Positions 1 to 7,955 of a stretch of DNA of 14,297 nucleotides are shown here, in pieces. Position 1 is the stretch's first letter. Each line of letters begins with the position of its first letter. Under the pieces are notes generated by a model that worked only from the letters and a program-made list of their open reading frames with translations, did no database searches and had not been told where the DNA came from. A program made the translations under genes and the position numbers. The DNA comes from JAWLGW01 sp964569055 (lineage in GTDB: Bacteria > Planctomycetota > J058): NCBI GenBank assembly GCA_964569055.1, contig CAZMSZ010000181.1, positions 1 through 14,297 on the forward strand. The letters run 5' to 3'.

Positions 1-840
1 CGGCTGCGCGGCGCGACCCTGTACCTGGCGGGCCCGGCCGGCTCGAGCGTGGGCGCCACCGCCAACGTCCTGATGGCGGCCTGCCTGGCCGAGGGCCAGA
101 CCGTGATCGAGGGCGCCGCCTGCGAGCCGGAGGTGACCGAGCTGGTGCGCCTGCTCCAGGCCATGGGCGCGCAGATCGAGGGAGCGGGCAGCTCGCGCCT
201 GGTGATCGAGGGGGTGGAGGCGCTGCGCGGCGCCGAGCAGACCGTGGTCGCCGACCGGATCGAGGCCGGCAGCTACATCATGGCGGCCGCCCTCGCGGGC
301 GGCGACGTGCGGATCGAGGAGGCGCGGCTCGAGCACCTCGGCGCGGTCGAGGACGCGCTCCGCCAGGCCGGGGTCCTGCTCGAGGAGACCGACGGGGCGG
401 TGCGCGTCCGGCGCGACGGCCCGCTGCGCGCGATCGAGGTCACGACCCTCCCCTACCCGGGCTTCCCGACCGACCTCCAGGCCCCGCTGGTGGCGCTCCT
501 GACCCAGGCCGAGGGGGTCTCGGTCGTCCGCGACACGATCTACCCCGACCGCTTCATGCACCTCGCCGAGCTGTCCCGGATGGGCGCCGACTGCTCCAAG
601 CAGGGCGGGACGGCCGTGATCCGCGGGGCGACCCCCCTGCAGGGCGCCGAGGTCGAGGCGACCGACCTGCGCGCGGGGGCCGCCCTGGTCATCGCCGGCC
701 TGGTCGCCCGCGGGCAGACCGCGGTCCGGGGGCTGCACCACATCGACCGCGGCTACGAGGACATCGCGGCCAAGCTGCGCGGGCTGGGCGCGGCCATCTT
801 CCGCGAGACCCCCTCGCAGACGATCCGCCGCGCGGCCTAG
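1..840 (+). CDS. murA: UDP-N-acetylglucosamine 1-carboxyvinyltransferase (MurA), C-terminal part, 5' truncated by window edge
   Basis: MurA transfers enolpyruvate from PEP to UDP-GlcNAc, the first committed cytoplasmic step of peptidoglycan synthesis. The reading frame is open from base 1 to the stop at 838-840, giving 279 visible residues of a protein that is normally about 420-430. Roughly 150 N-terminal residues, including the region of the catalytic Cys, lie outside the window. Recognisable family segments are SVGATANVLMAA near the start, EPEVTELVRLLQAMGA, the DRIEAGSYIMAAA loop, PTDLQAP near residue 155 (its Asp matches the conserved catalytic Asp), RFMHLAELSRMGA, TDLRAGAALVIAGL and HHIDRGYED near residue 247. 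An ATG-like start at 49 is not the true start, since homology extends upstream of it. A few extra residues (GPAG) precede SVGAT compared with E. coli MurA. The call is firm. Confidence 0.95.
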   Translation, partial: RLRGATLYLAGPAGSSVGATANVLMAACLAEGQTVIEGAACEPEVTELVRLLQAMGAQIEGAGSSRLVIEGVEALRGAEQTVVADRIEAGSYIMAAALAGGDVRIEEARLEHLGAVEDALRQAGVLLEETDGAVRVRRDGPLRAIEVTTLPYPGFPTDLQAPLVALLTQAEGVSVVRDTIYPDRFMHLAELSRMGADCSKQGGTAVIRGATPLQGAEVEATDLRAGAALVIAGLVARGQTAVRGLHHIDRGYEDIAAKLRGLGAAIFRETPSQTIRRAA

Positions 841-874
841 GCGGGCCGAACGAGCAGCCGAACTGGTCGAAGGG

Positions 875-890
875 CGCGCTGCTTAGCGCG
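875..890 (+). terminator. Small hairpin downstream of murA
   Basis: CGCGCT (875-880) and AGCGCG (885-890) form a 6-bp stem with a GCTT loop, 34 bases after the murA stop. No T-tract follows, so this is only a possible Rho-independent or processing structure. It is the sole terminator-like element before the ffh promoter. Confidence 0.3.
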
Positions 891-967
891 TCAAGCGAGC
901 TCCTTCGTTGACGGTAGCGAGCGCCGGGCCGGACCCGCCGCGCCGGCCGCTCGCCCTGCGAAGAGGC

Positions 968-995
968 TTGCCAAAGGCTTGGTCAGCCCTACAAT
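968..995 (+). promoter_or_regulatory. Candidate sigma70-type promoter of the ffh operon
   Basis: TTGCCA (968-973) and TACAAT (990-995) are separated by 16 bases, a close match to the housekeeping -35/-10 consensus in an otherwise extremely GC-rich stretch. A start site near 1002 would give a leader of about 60 nt before the GTG start of ffh. A 9-base direct repeat CCTTCGTTG occurs at 902-910 and again at 1000-1008, the second copy overlapping the expected start site; its meaning is unknown. A second -35-like TTGACG at 908 has no partner -10. Confidence 0.55.
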
Positions 996-1011
996 TGCGC
1001 CTTCGTTGCAC

Positions 1012-1035
1012 GCCCCGGCCCCCCCGGGCCGGGGC
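1012..1035 (+). promoter_or_regulatory. Very stable leader hairpin ahead of ffh
   Basis: GCCCCGGCCC (1012-1021) pairs perfectly with GGGCCGGGGC (1026-1035) across a four-C loop. The pyrimidine run TCTTCTTCTTTC follows at 1036-1047. The element lies between the candidate promoter and the ffh start, so it would sit in the 5' leader. It resembles an intrinsic terminator or attenuator, though the tail is mixed C/U rather than all U. Alternatively it terminates read-through from murA. Confidence 0.5.
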
Positions 1036-1060
1036 TCTTCTTCTTTCGTCGGGATCTCCC

Positions 1061-2569
<1,509 letters not shown>

Positions 2570-2595
2570 GGGCGCGTCGCGAAGGGACGTTGACG

Positions 2596-3024
2596 ATGGC
2601 CGTGCGGATGAGGCTGAAGCGCTTGGGGCGGAAGAACCGCTCCTTCTATCGCATCTGCGTGTTCGACCACCGGACTCGGCGGGACGGGCGCGCGATCGAG
2701 GAGCTGGGGCACTACGACCCGCTCGTGGCGGACGAGGACAAGAAGTACTCGCTCAACCGCGAGCGGATCTCGTTCTGGCTCAACCACGGCGCGCTGCCGA
2801 CCGAGACGGTGCTCTCGATCCTGCTCAAGCAGGGCATGGAGGTGCCGGGGTCGCAGAAGAAGCGCGCGCTGTCGCCCGAGGAGCGGGCGCAGCGGGAGCG
2901 GGAGAAGGAGGAGAAGCGCCTCAAGCGCGAGAAGGCCCTCCTGATCAAGCAGGCCCAGGAGGCGACCGCCAAGCCCATGTCGAAGAAGGAGCGCCGCGAG
3001 GCCAAGAAGGCCGGCGGCCGCTAG
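2596..3024 (+). CDS. rpsP: 30S ribosomal protein S16 with charged C-terminal extension
   Basis: S16 is a small-subunit protein needed for 30S body assembly. The N-terminal ~80 residues carry the family signature: AVRMRLKRLGRKNRSFYRI, then the DGRAIEELGHYDPL motif, then the RISFWLNHGALPTETV region. I chose the ATG at 2596 because GAAGGGA at 2581-2587 is correctly spaced; a TTG two codons upstream would add only two residues. The product is 142 residues against a usual ~80-90. The excess is a tail of about 60 residues, highly charged and probably helical (rich in Glu, Arg, Lys), ending KKERREAKKAGGR. The gene starts 26 bases after ffh and is followed by trmD after 40 bases. The ylqC (KH domain) and rimM genes that often sit between rpsP and trmD are absent. 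Confidence 0.96.
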   Translation: MAVRMRLKRLGRKNRSFYRICVFDHRTRRDGRAIEELGHYDPLVADEDKKYSLNRERISFWLNHGALPTETVLSILLKQGMEVPGSQKKRALSPEERAQREREKEEKRLKREKALLIKQAQEATAKPMSKKERREAKKAGGR

Positions 3025-3064
3025 AGCCCGTTCGGGCGGCGCCCCGCGCGCCGAGGATCGACCC

Positions 3065-3844
3065 GTGCTGCGCATCGACGTGCACACGCTGTTCCCCGCG
3101 ATGTTCGACGGGTTCCTCGGCCACGGGCTGGTGCGGCTGGCGCGGCAGAAGGGGCTGGTGGACGTGCAACTGCACGACTTCCGGCGCCACGCGACCGACC
3201 GGCACCAGAGCGTCGACGACCGCCCCTTCGGGGGCGGACCCGGAATGGTGCTCGCGTGCGGCCCGATCTTCGCCTCCGACGAGGCGGTGGTCGCGGCCGG
3301 GCGCGAGGCGGGGCTCGAGGGCGAACCACGCCGCGTGATGCTCACGCCGCAGGGTCGCCCGCTCGACCAGGCGCTCCTGGAGGAGCTGGCGCGCGAGCGC
3401 TGGATCTCGCTCCTGTGCGGTCACTACGAGGGGTTCGACGAGCGGGTCCGCGAGGGGCTGCGGCCGTTGGAGGTGTCGATCGGCGACTACGTGCTCTCGG
3501 GGGGTGAGGTGCCGGCCATGGTCCTGATCGACGGGGTCACGCGGCTGGTGCCGGGCGCCCTGGGGGCTCCCGAGGGGGCGCGCGACGACTCCTTCTCCCG
3601 GAGGGGTGCGCCGTTGGAGGGGCCGCAATACACTCGTCCCCGCGTCTTCCGGGGCATGGCGGTTCCCGACGTCCTCCTGTCGGGCGATCACGAGGCGGTC
3701 GCGCGCTGGCGCGAAGAGCAGGCGCTGAGGCGGACCAAGGAACGACGCCCCGACATGCTGCCGCAGGGCGGGGACGAGCAACAGAGCAGGGGCGACCGGC
3801 CCGCCGGGCGAGGTCGCGAAGGACACGCAGGAGTCAGGCAATGA
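3065..3844 (+). CDS. trmD: tRNA (guanine-N1-)-methyltransferase TrmD
   Basis: TrmD uses SAM to methylate N1 of G37 next to the anticodon, preventing +1 frameshifting. The 259-residue product has the knotted SPOUT domain: SVDDRPFGGGPGMV near residue 50, LLCGHYEGFDERVREG near 117, SIGDYVLSGGE near 138, then DDSFS and LEGPQYTRPRVFRGMAVPDVLLSGDH in the C-terminal half. The start is GTG at 3065 with GAGG eight bases upstream. Length is normal for the family apart from a polar, low-complexity C-terminal tail after RRPDML. That tail spans the sequence carrying the ribosome site of the next gene. Its stop TGA (3842-3844) overlaps the rplS ATG as ATGA, implying translational coupling. Confidence 0.96.
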   Translation: MLRIDVHTLFPAMFDGFLGHGLVRLARQKGLVDVQLHDFRRHATDRHQSVDDRPFGGGPGMVLACGPIFASDEAVVAAGREAGLEGEPRRVMLTPQGRPLDQALLEELARERWISLLCGHYEGFDERVREGLRPLEVSIGDYVLSGGEVPAMVLIDGVTRLVPGALGAPEGARDDSFSRRGAPLEGPQYTRPRVFRGMAVPDVLLSGDHEAVARWREEQALRRTKERRPDMLPQGGDEQQSRGDRPAGRGREGHAGVRQ

Positions 3845-4347
3845 GCAACAACGACGTCATGCTCCAGGCGGAGCAGCGGCAGGCCGACAAGCAGGTGCCG
3901 CAGTTCGAGATCGGCGACACCGTCGACGTCCAGGTTCGGATCACCGAGGGCGACAAGAGCCGCATCCAGCTGTTCTCGGGGATCGTGATCGCCAAGAAGC
4001 ACGGCGGCCTCCGCGAGAGCTTCACCGTGCGGCGCCTCGTCGACGGCGAGGGCGTGGAGCGCACCTTCCCGATCCACTCGCCCGCCGTGGTGGGGATCAC
4101 GGTCAAGCGGCACGGCGTGACCCGCCGGGCGAAGCTCTACTTCCTGCGCGAGCGCGTGGGCAAGGCGACCCGCCTCAAGGAGCGCAAGGTCGTCAAGAAG
4201 GAGGCCGAGGCGGCCGAGGCGGCCAGCGCCAAGAAGGGCGGCCGCAAGCGCGGCGCCAAGGCCAAGGCCGAGCGCCGTCAGCGCGCGGCCGAGGCGCCCA
4301 AGCCGAAGAAGAGCAAGAAGAAGAAGAAGGCCGAGGCCAAGGCCTAG
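3841..4347 (+). CDS. rplS: 50S ribosomal protein L19 with Lys-rich C-terminal tail
   Basis: L19 lies at the 30S-50S interface and supports an intersubunit bridge. Family features include FEIGDTVDVQVRITEGDKSRIQLFSGIVIAKK, then RRLVDGEGVERTFPIHSP, then VKRHGVTRRAKLYFLRERVGKATRLKER. AGGAG at 3829-3833 supports the ATG at 3841. The product has 168 residues while the family norm is about 115-120. The added ~50 residues are almost entirely Lys, Ala, Glu and Arg, with a run of six lysines interrupted once near the end. The tail is therefore probably disordered and positively charged, possibly contacting rRNA. Last gene of the ffh cluster. Confidence 0.96.
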   Translation: MSNNDVMLQAEQRQADKQVPQFEIGDTVDVQVRITEGDKSRIQLFSGIVIAKKHGGLRESFTVRRLVDGEGVERTFPIHSPAVVGITVKRHGVTRRAKLYFLRERVGKATRLKERKVVKKEAEAAEAASAKKGGRKRGAKAKAERRQRAAEAPKPKKSKKKKKAEAKA

Positions 4348-4391
4348 GCGCGTGCGCCGCGGCCTTCGCCGTGGCCCGCGACCCCGCGGCG

Positions 4392-4409
4392 CGGTCGGGC
4401 ACCCGACCG
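4392..4409 (+). terminator. Hairpin downstream of rplS
   Basis: CGGTCGGG (4392-4399) pairs with CCCGACCG (4402-4409); realistically a 7-bp stem with a 4-base loop. It lies 45 bases past the rplS stop. There is no T-tract, but the position fits an operon end. Confidence 0.4.
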
Positions 4410-4428
4410 GGCGGGCTCGCGGTTCGTA

Positions 4429-4466
4429 CCGGGGGCGGGGCGGGCTCCTGCGCTCCGCGCCCCCGG
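4429..4466 (+). terminator. Second hairpin downstream of rplS
   Basis: CCGGGGGCG (4429-4437) pairs perfectly with CGCCCCCGG (4458-4466) around a 20-base loop. Together with the hairpin just upstream it makes the rplS 3' region strongly structured. The sequence after it (CTTGACCCC) is not a U-run, so the termination function is inferred from position only. Confidence 0.35.
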
Positions 4467-4505
4467 CTTGACCCCTCGCCCGCTCCGCCGGCTCGCTCGA
4501 CCACC

Positions 4506-4718
4506 ATGGCTCAGAACTACGAGATCCGCCTCAAGGCCAGCGCCCTCGAGAACCTCAAGCGCAGCCGCGACGAGCTGCGCGCGCAGCTCGGCACGCGCCA
4601 GATCGGCGAGCGCCTCACCGGCCTCGCGCCCGGCGACGCGGGCGAGCTGGCGAACCGGCTGCTCGGGCTGCTCGACGCGATCGACGGCGTGATCTCCCGC
4701 GCCAAGGCCGCGGACTGA
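4506..4718 (+). CDS. Small hypothetical protein (70 aa)
   Basis: I do not recognise this protein. It starts MAQNYEIRLKASALENLKRS, is rich in Leu, Ala, Arg and Glu, and looks almost wholly alpha-helical, with a possible short coiled coil over the first 40 residues followed by LTGLAPGDAGELANRLLGLLDAID. No Cys, no signal peptide and no membrane segment are visible. I preferred the ATG at 4506 because the upstream frame is low-complexity Arg/Pro/Gly sequence typical of spurious high-GC translation. There is no clear Shine-Dalgarno sequence. The TGA stop is the last codon before the assembly gap. Codon use (C/G third positions in nearly every codon) matches the neighbouring real genes, which supports it being coding. 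Confidence 0.55.
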   Translation: MAQNYEIRLKASALENLKRSRDELRAQLGTRQIGERLTGLAPGDAGELANRLLGLLDAIDGVISRAKAAD

Positions 4719-4818
4719 NNNNNNNNNNNNNNNNNNNNNNNNNNNNNNNNNNNNNNNNNNNNNNNNNNNNNNNNNNNNNNNNNNNNNNNNNNNNNNNNNN
4801 NNNNNNNNNNNNNNNNNN
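4719..4818. other. Assembly gap (100 N)
   Basis: Exactly 100 N separate the small ORF from the mobA upstream region. A round 100 is a conventional placeholder, so the true distance and content are unknown and the two flanks may not be closely adjacent. The flanks are extremely GC-rich (alternating CG tracts follow at 4819-4870), a common cause of sequencing dropout. Confidence 0.98.
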
Positions 4819-4884
4819 AGCGCGCCACCGCGCGCCCGGCCTGACCGGCCCCACCGCGCCCGCGCGCGCGGATACCATGGCCCG

Positions 4885-5517
4885 GTGAGCAACACCCCCG
4901 CGCGCGAGCACACCGGCTCGGCTGGGGCGAGGAGCGGCGCGTTCTCGGCGGCGGTCCTCGCCGGCGGCGCCAGCCGCCGCATGGGTCGGCCCAAGCCGTT
5001 CGTGCGCCTGCCCGACGGGCGCAGCCTGCTCGAGGTGGCGCTCGAGGCGCTCGCGCGCGCCGGGGCGAGCGAGCGGCTGGTCGTGGCGGGCGAGCTCGCG
5101 CCCTTCGCCGCCGCGCCGCTCCCGCCGGGCGTCCGCCTGGTCCAGGACGCGCTCCCCCAGCGCGGCCCCCTCGGCGGGCTCGAGGCCGCGCTGCGGTTGG
5201 CCGGGCGGCCGTGGACCCTGGTGGTCGCCTGCGACATGCCCGCGCTCGAGCCCGAGCGGCTGCGCGCGCTGCTCGCCGCCGCCGACGACGCGCACGACGC
5301 CGTGGTGCCCCTCGTGGAGGGTCGGCTGCAGCCCCTCCACGCGCTCTATCACCGACGCTGCCTGCCGACCCTGCAGGCGGCGCTGCGCGCGGGCGCGCTC
5401 GGCTTGACCCGGGCGCTGGCCGACCTGCGCCTGCGCGAGCTCGCGCAGCCCGCGTCCCCGAGCTTCGCCAACGTGAACACTCCCGCCGAGCTCGCGCGAT
5501 TCGGAGGCGCCGCATGA
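4885..5517 (+). CDS. mobA: Molybdenum cofactor guanylyltransferase MobA
   Basis: MobA attaches GMP to Mo-molybdopterin, giving the dinucleotide cofactor used by DMSO-reductase-family enzymes. The 210-residue product has the nucleotidyltransferase signature LAGGASRRMGRPK near residues 29-41, RGPLGGLEAAL near 93, the metal-binding CDMP near 115, QPLHALYHRRCLP near 150 and the terminal FANVNTPAELA typical of MobA. Length is close to the family's ~190-200. The start is GTG at 4885; no Shine-Dalgarno is evident, and TACCAT at 4873-4878 would sit where a -10 box would be for a leaderless message. An ATG at 4877 is out of frame. Overlaps the next gene by ATGA (5514-5517). A related MobA-like nucleotidyltransferase specificity cannot be excluded. 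Confidence 0.88.
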   Translation: MSNTPAREHTGSAGARSGAFSAAVLAGGASRRMGRPKPFVRLPDGRSLLEVALEALARAGASERLVVAGELAPFAAAPLPPGVRLVQDALPQRGPLGGLEAALRLAGRPWTLVVACDMPALEPERLRALLAAADDAHDAVVPLVEGRLQPLHALYHRRCLPTLQAALRAGALGLTRALADLRLRELAQPASPSFANVNTPAELARFGGAA

Positions 5518-6722
5518 CCGACCACGTCCGCACGGGATCGCCGATCCTCCCCGCCTGCGGGTGCCTGATCAGCCTGGCGCTGATCCCGCTCGGGGTGGCC
5601 GGGCTCACCGGCTCGCTCCCCTCGCTCCCGCGCTCGTCCGAAGACGTCCGCGAGGTCGCGCCTCGCCCGGCGCCGCCCGCGGAGGCCGCCCCGAGCGCGC
5701 GCGACCTCGCCGCCGAGCGGGCCGCGGCCGCCGAGGCCGCCGCCGACGACGCCGAGCGCGCGGCCGCGCGCCGGGCCGAGCGGGAGCGCGTGCTGCGCGA
5801 GCGGCGCGAGCGGCGGGAGCGCGACAACCGCGCGCAGGCCGAGGCGCGCGCCCGCAACCTCCGCGAGGCTCGCGAGCGGGCGGCGCGCGAGGGTCGCGAG
5901 CGCCAGGCCCGCGAACGCGAGGCGCGGATCCGCGAGGCCCGCGAGCGGGCTGCGCGCGAGGCGGCCGCGCGCGAGCAACCCGCCGACGAGGCGCGCGACG
6001 CGCCGAGCGCGGCGGAGACGCCGGCGCGGCGGCGCGAGCCGGTGGACCACCCGTCCTGGCGCAGGGACTACGCCATGGCCGCCGGCAACTGGCGAGGCGA
6101 GGGGCCCTACTACCTCGGCGTCATCGTGGACGTCACCGACGAGGACGTCACGCTGGTCTACCTCGACGGGGTCGTGGAGGACCTCCCGTTCGATCGGGTC
6201 GGACCCGACGGCTTCAAGATCGGCGCCGCCGTCGAGTACCTCGTCGAGGACGGCGTTTGGGCCCGCGCGCGGCTGGAGCGCCGCAAAGGGATCGCCGCGC
6301 GGGTGCGCCCCGAGGCGGAGGGGAGCGAGCCGCTGTGGGTCAGCCTCGCCCAGCTCCGCCTCCCGGCCGACGAGCCCCCGACCAAGGGTCACTGGAGCTC
6401 GGCGGACACCCACGCGATCACGTTCGCCCGGTATCGGAGCTCGAACTACTGGTATCCCGCGACGGTCGTGGAGGAGCGGGGCGACATGGTCGACGTGATC
6501 TACCTCGACGGCGCACGCGAGACGCGCTCGCGCGAGGACGTCCGCGGCCGCGCCTACCTGCAGTCGACCCGGCGCGAGGTCGAGGTCTGGCAGGACGACG
6601 CGTGGCTCGGGGGCGAGGTCACCTACCAGTACGGCACCGCGACCCGCGTGCGGGTCGGCGACGCTCCTCTCCCGGGCACCTGGACCAGCCTCATGCGGAT
6701 CCGGCTGCTCGGGCCTCCATGA
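5514..6722 (+). CDS. Membrane-anchored coiled-coil protein with Tudor-like repeats, function unknown
   Basis: I do not recognise a named family for this 402-residue protein. The ATG at 5514 overlaps the mobA stop (ATGA). Residues 11-36 are hydrophobic and probably a transmembrane anchor. There are two Cys in CGC, but they precede the hydrophobic stretch, so this is not a lipobox. Residues about 60-160 are almost pure Ala/Arg/Glu with a heptad-like pattern, suggesting a long charged helix or coiled coil. From about 185 the composition changes to beta-rich. A strand pattern ending VTLVYLDGVVEDLP (195-225) recurs as VDVIYLDGARETRS (312-342), each resembling a Tudor/Agenet/SH3-like barrel. Each is followed by a second unit containing VEYLVEDGVWARARL or VEVWQDDAWLGGEV and ending in a WVSLAQLRL- or WTSLMRIRL-like strand. 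The layout is therefore (A-B)-(A-B). The gene is convergent with the next one, 22 bases away. Confidence 0.75.
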   Translation: MTDHVRTGSPILPACGCLISLALIPLGVAGLTGSLPSLPRSSEDVREVAPRPAPPAEAAPSARDLAAERAAAAEAAADDAERAAARRAERERVLRERRERRERDNRAQAEARARNLREARERAAREGRERQAREREARIREARERAAREAAAREQPADEARDAPSAAETPARRREPVDHPSWRRDYAMAAGNWRGEGPYYLGVIVDVTDEDVTLVYLDGVVEDLPFDRVGPDGFKIGAAVEYLVEDGVWARARLERRKGIAARVRPEAEGSEPLWVSLAQLRLPADEPPTKGHWSSADTHAITFARYRSSNYWYPATVVEERGDMVDVIYLDGARETRSREDVRGRAYLQSTRREVEVWQDDAWLGGEVTYQYGTATRVRVGDAPLPGTWTSLMRIRLLGPP

Positions 6723-6728
6723 GGCGAA

Positions 6729-6741
6729 GGCCCGGCGGGCC
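6729..6741. terminator. Short hairpin between convergent genes
   Basis: GGCCC (6729-6733) pairs with GGGCC (6737-6741) around a 3-base loop. It occupies most of the 22-base space between two convergent stop codons, where a bidirectional terminator would be expected. There is no T-tract on either strand. Confidence 0.3.
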
Positions 6742-6744
6742 GGG

Positions 6745-7839
6745 TCACGCCGCCCCCCGCGGCGCCCGCGCGGGCCTCGGGCGCGGCTCGCGCGGCGCGA
6801 GGACCTCGTCGAACAACCCGAGCTGCCGCGGCGCGGCGGCGGCCGCGTCGGGCTTGGTCCGGGTGAGGCCGCTCAGGCGGTACTGGGCGCGCAGCGCCGT
6901 GACGGCGCTCGCCACCTGCTCGGCCGCCCGCGCCGCTCCGCGCCCGCGCGCGCCGTAGGCCAGCCGCAGCCCCTCCTCCCACTCCGGCCGGGCGCGGCGC
7001 GCCCACGTGAGCAACGCCCCCCGCTCGCGCGGGTCGAGCGCGAGCACGCGCGCGTCGAGCAGCTCCGCTCCGGCCTCCTTCGCCGCGCAGGCCAGCCGGC
7101 GCAGCGCCCGCGTGAAGCAGCTCGGGCCCGGCAACAGCGGCGCCGCGAACAGACCGCAGCGCGCCCCCGCCCGCGCCAGCACGGCGAGCGCCTCCAGGCG
7201 CTCGGCCGGGGCCGCGGCCTCGGGCTCGAGCTCGGCGACCAGGTCGGGGTCGGTCGAGGGCACGGCGATCAGCACCTGCACCCCGCCGCGTCGCTGCAGG
7301 GCGAGCAGCGGCTCGCGATCGCGCGCGACCAGGGGCGAGCGCGTGATCACCAGCAGCGGCGGCGCCTGCGGACCAGCGGCCAACCCCTCCAGGAGCGCGC
7401 GGGTGCGCCGCCGCTCCTGCTCGATCGCCGGGTAGGGGTCGCTCCCCAGGCCGAGCACGAGCGGCCGCGCGGCGCGGCGAGCCTGCTCGGTGGCCGGCTC
7501 GACGGAGCCCGCGTCGCTCGCGGTCGCCAGCGCGCTCGGCGCCGCCGCGGCCCACCGCGTCGCCGGCCGCGCCCCCGGGTAGGGATCGAACGTCCAGACC
7601 GGGCCGAGCGCGGGGTGGCACGCGCTCCCGAGCGGGGCGCGCGCACCCGCCGGTGAGCCGGTGGAGCGCGGAGCGCGGCGCGCCCCTGCCCCGCGCCGCG
7701 GCCGCGCGCGCACATCGTGCTGCGAGCTCCGCTCCAGCGGCGCGCTTCCTCCAGCGACCTCGGCGCAGACCAGGGCGGCGGCAGCGTCGGCGATCGTCAC
7801 GCTGGCTGCCGCGGCGAGCGAACGCTCCGTCATCCCCAT
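6745..7839 (-). CDS. Radical-SAM (spore-photoproduct-lyase-like, COG1533 type) homologue lacking the cluster cysteines
   Basis: The 364-residue product matches the SplB-like radical SAM fold along much of its length. DPYPAIEQERRRTRALLEGL (134-153) mirrors the family's TDPYQPxE..LTR..LE segment. LLVITRSPLVARD, then IAVPSTDPDLVAELEPEAAAP, then ERLEALAVLARAGARCGLFAAPLLPG, match the usual core strands and helices in order. Where the family has NPYxGC(x3)C(x2)C, this protein has FDPYPG followed by Ala90, Thr94 and Ala97, so none of the three 4Fe-4S ligands is present. No other CX3CX2C occurs; the few remaining Cys are scattered. The stretch between this site and DPY is also shorter than usual. GAAAGGAGGG lies 8 bases before the ATG at 7839 (next ATG at 7833), an unusually good ribosome site here, arguing for expression. 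Family confidence is moderate to good; activity is probably not classical radical SAM. Confidence 0.72.
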   Translation of the reverse strand: MGMTERSLAAAASVTIADAAAALVCAEVAGGSAPLERSSQHDVRARPRRGAGARRAPRSTGSPAGARAPLGSACHPALGPVWTFDPYPGARPATRWAAAAPSALATASDAGSVEPATEQARRAARPLVLGLGSDPYPAIEQERRRTRALLEGLAAGPQAPPLLVITRSPLVARDREPLLALQRRGGVQVLIAVPSTDPDLVAELEPEAAAPAERLEALAVLARAGARCGLFAAPLLPGPSCFTRALRRLACAAKEAGAELLDARVLALDPRERGALLTWARRARPEWEEGLRLAYGARGRGAARAAEQVASAVTALRAQYRLSGLTRTKPDAAAAAPRQLGLFDEVLAPREPRPRPARAPRGAA

Positions 7840-7955
7840 CGTCCCGGCCCTCCTTTCGCTCCGAACACCACCCTAACCACCCCCTCCGACACCGCCGCGC
7901 GCCCCCTGCTCGGGGTCGCTCGAACCCCTGGCGCGCCGCCGTGTTCGGTGCAACC
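7840..7955. promoter_or_regulatory. Divergent intergenic region
   Basis: These 116 bases separate the minus-strand radical-SAM homologue from the plus-strand SAM hydrolase and must hold promoters for both, unless transcripts enter from elsewhere. On the minus strand a strong Shine-Dalgarno sequence is clear (complement of 7848-7857). TAGGGT (7875-7870 read on the minus strand) fits the TAnnnT shape of a -10 box but has no matching -35. I see no convincing promoter on the plus strand. Confidence 0.35.

Noticed and set aside
889..898. Shared GTCAAGCG word upstream of both ffh and rpmJ as a common regulatory site
   Set aside because: The same word is frequent in coding sequence here (GTC AAG CG is a common codon pair), and the surrounding bases are not conserved between the two regions.
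4873..4887. Leaderless mobA promoter with TACCAT as the -10 box
   Set aside because: The distance to the GTG start would fit, but no -35 exists at an acceptable distance, and the nearby gap hides upstream sequence. It is too weak to list as a feature.
7653..7955. N-terminal extension of the SAM hydrolase through the divergent gene
   Set aside because: The frame is open by chance in GC-rich DNA. It would overlap the minus-strand gene and encodes Arg/Ala/Pro-rich sequence without family similarity.
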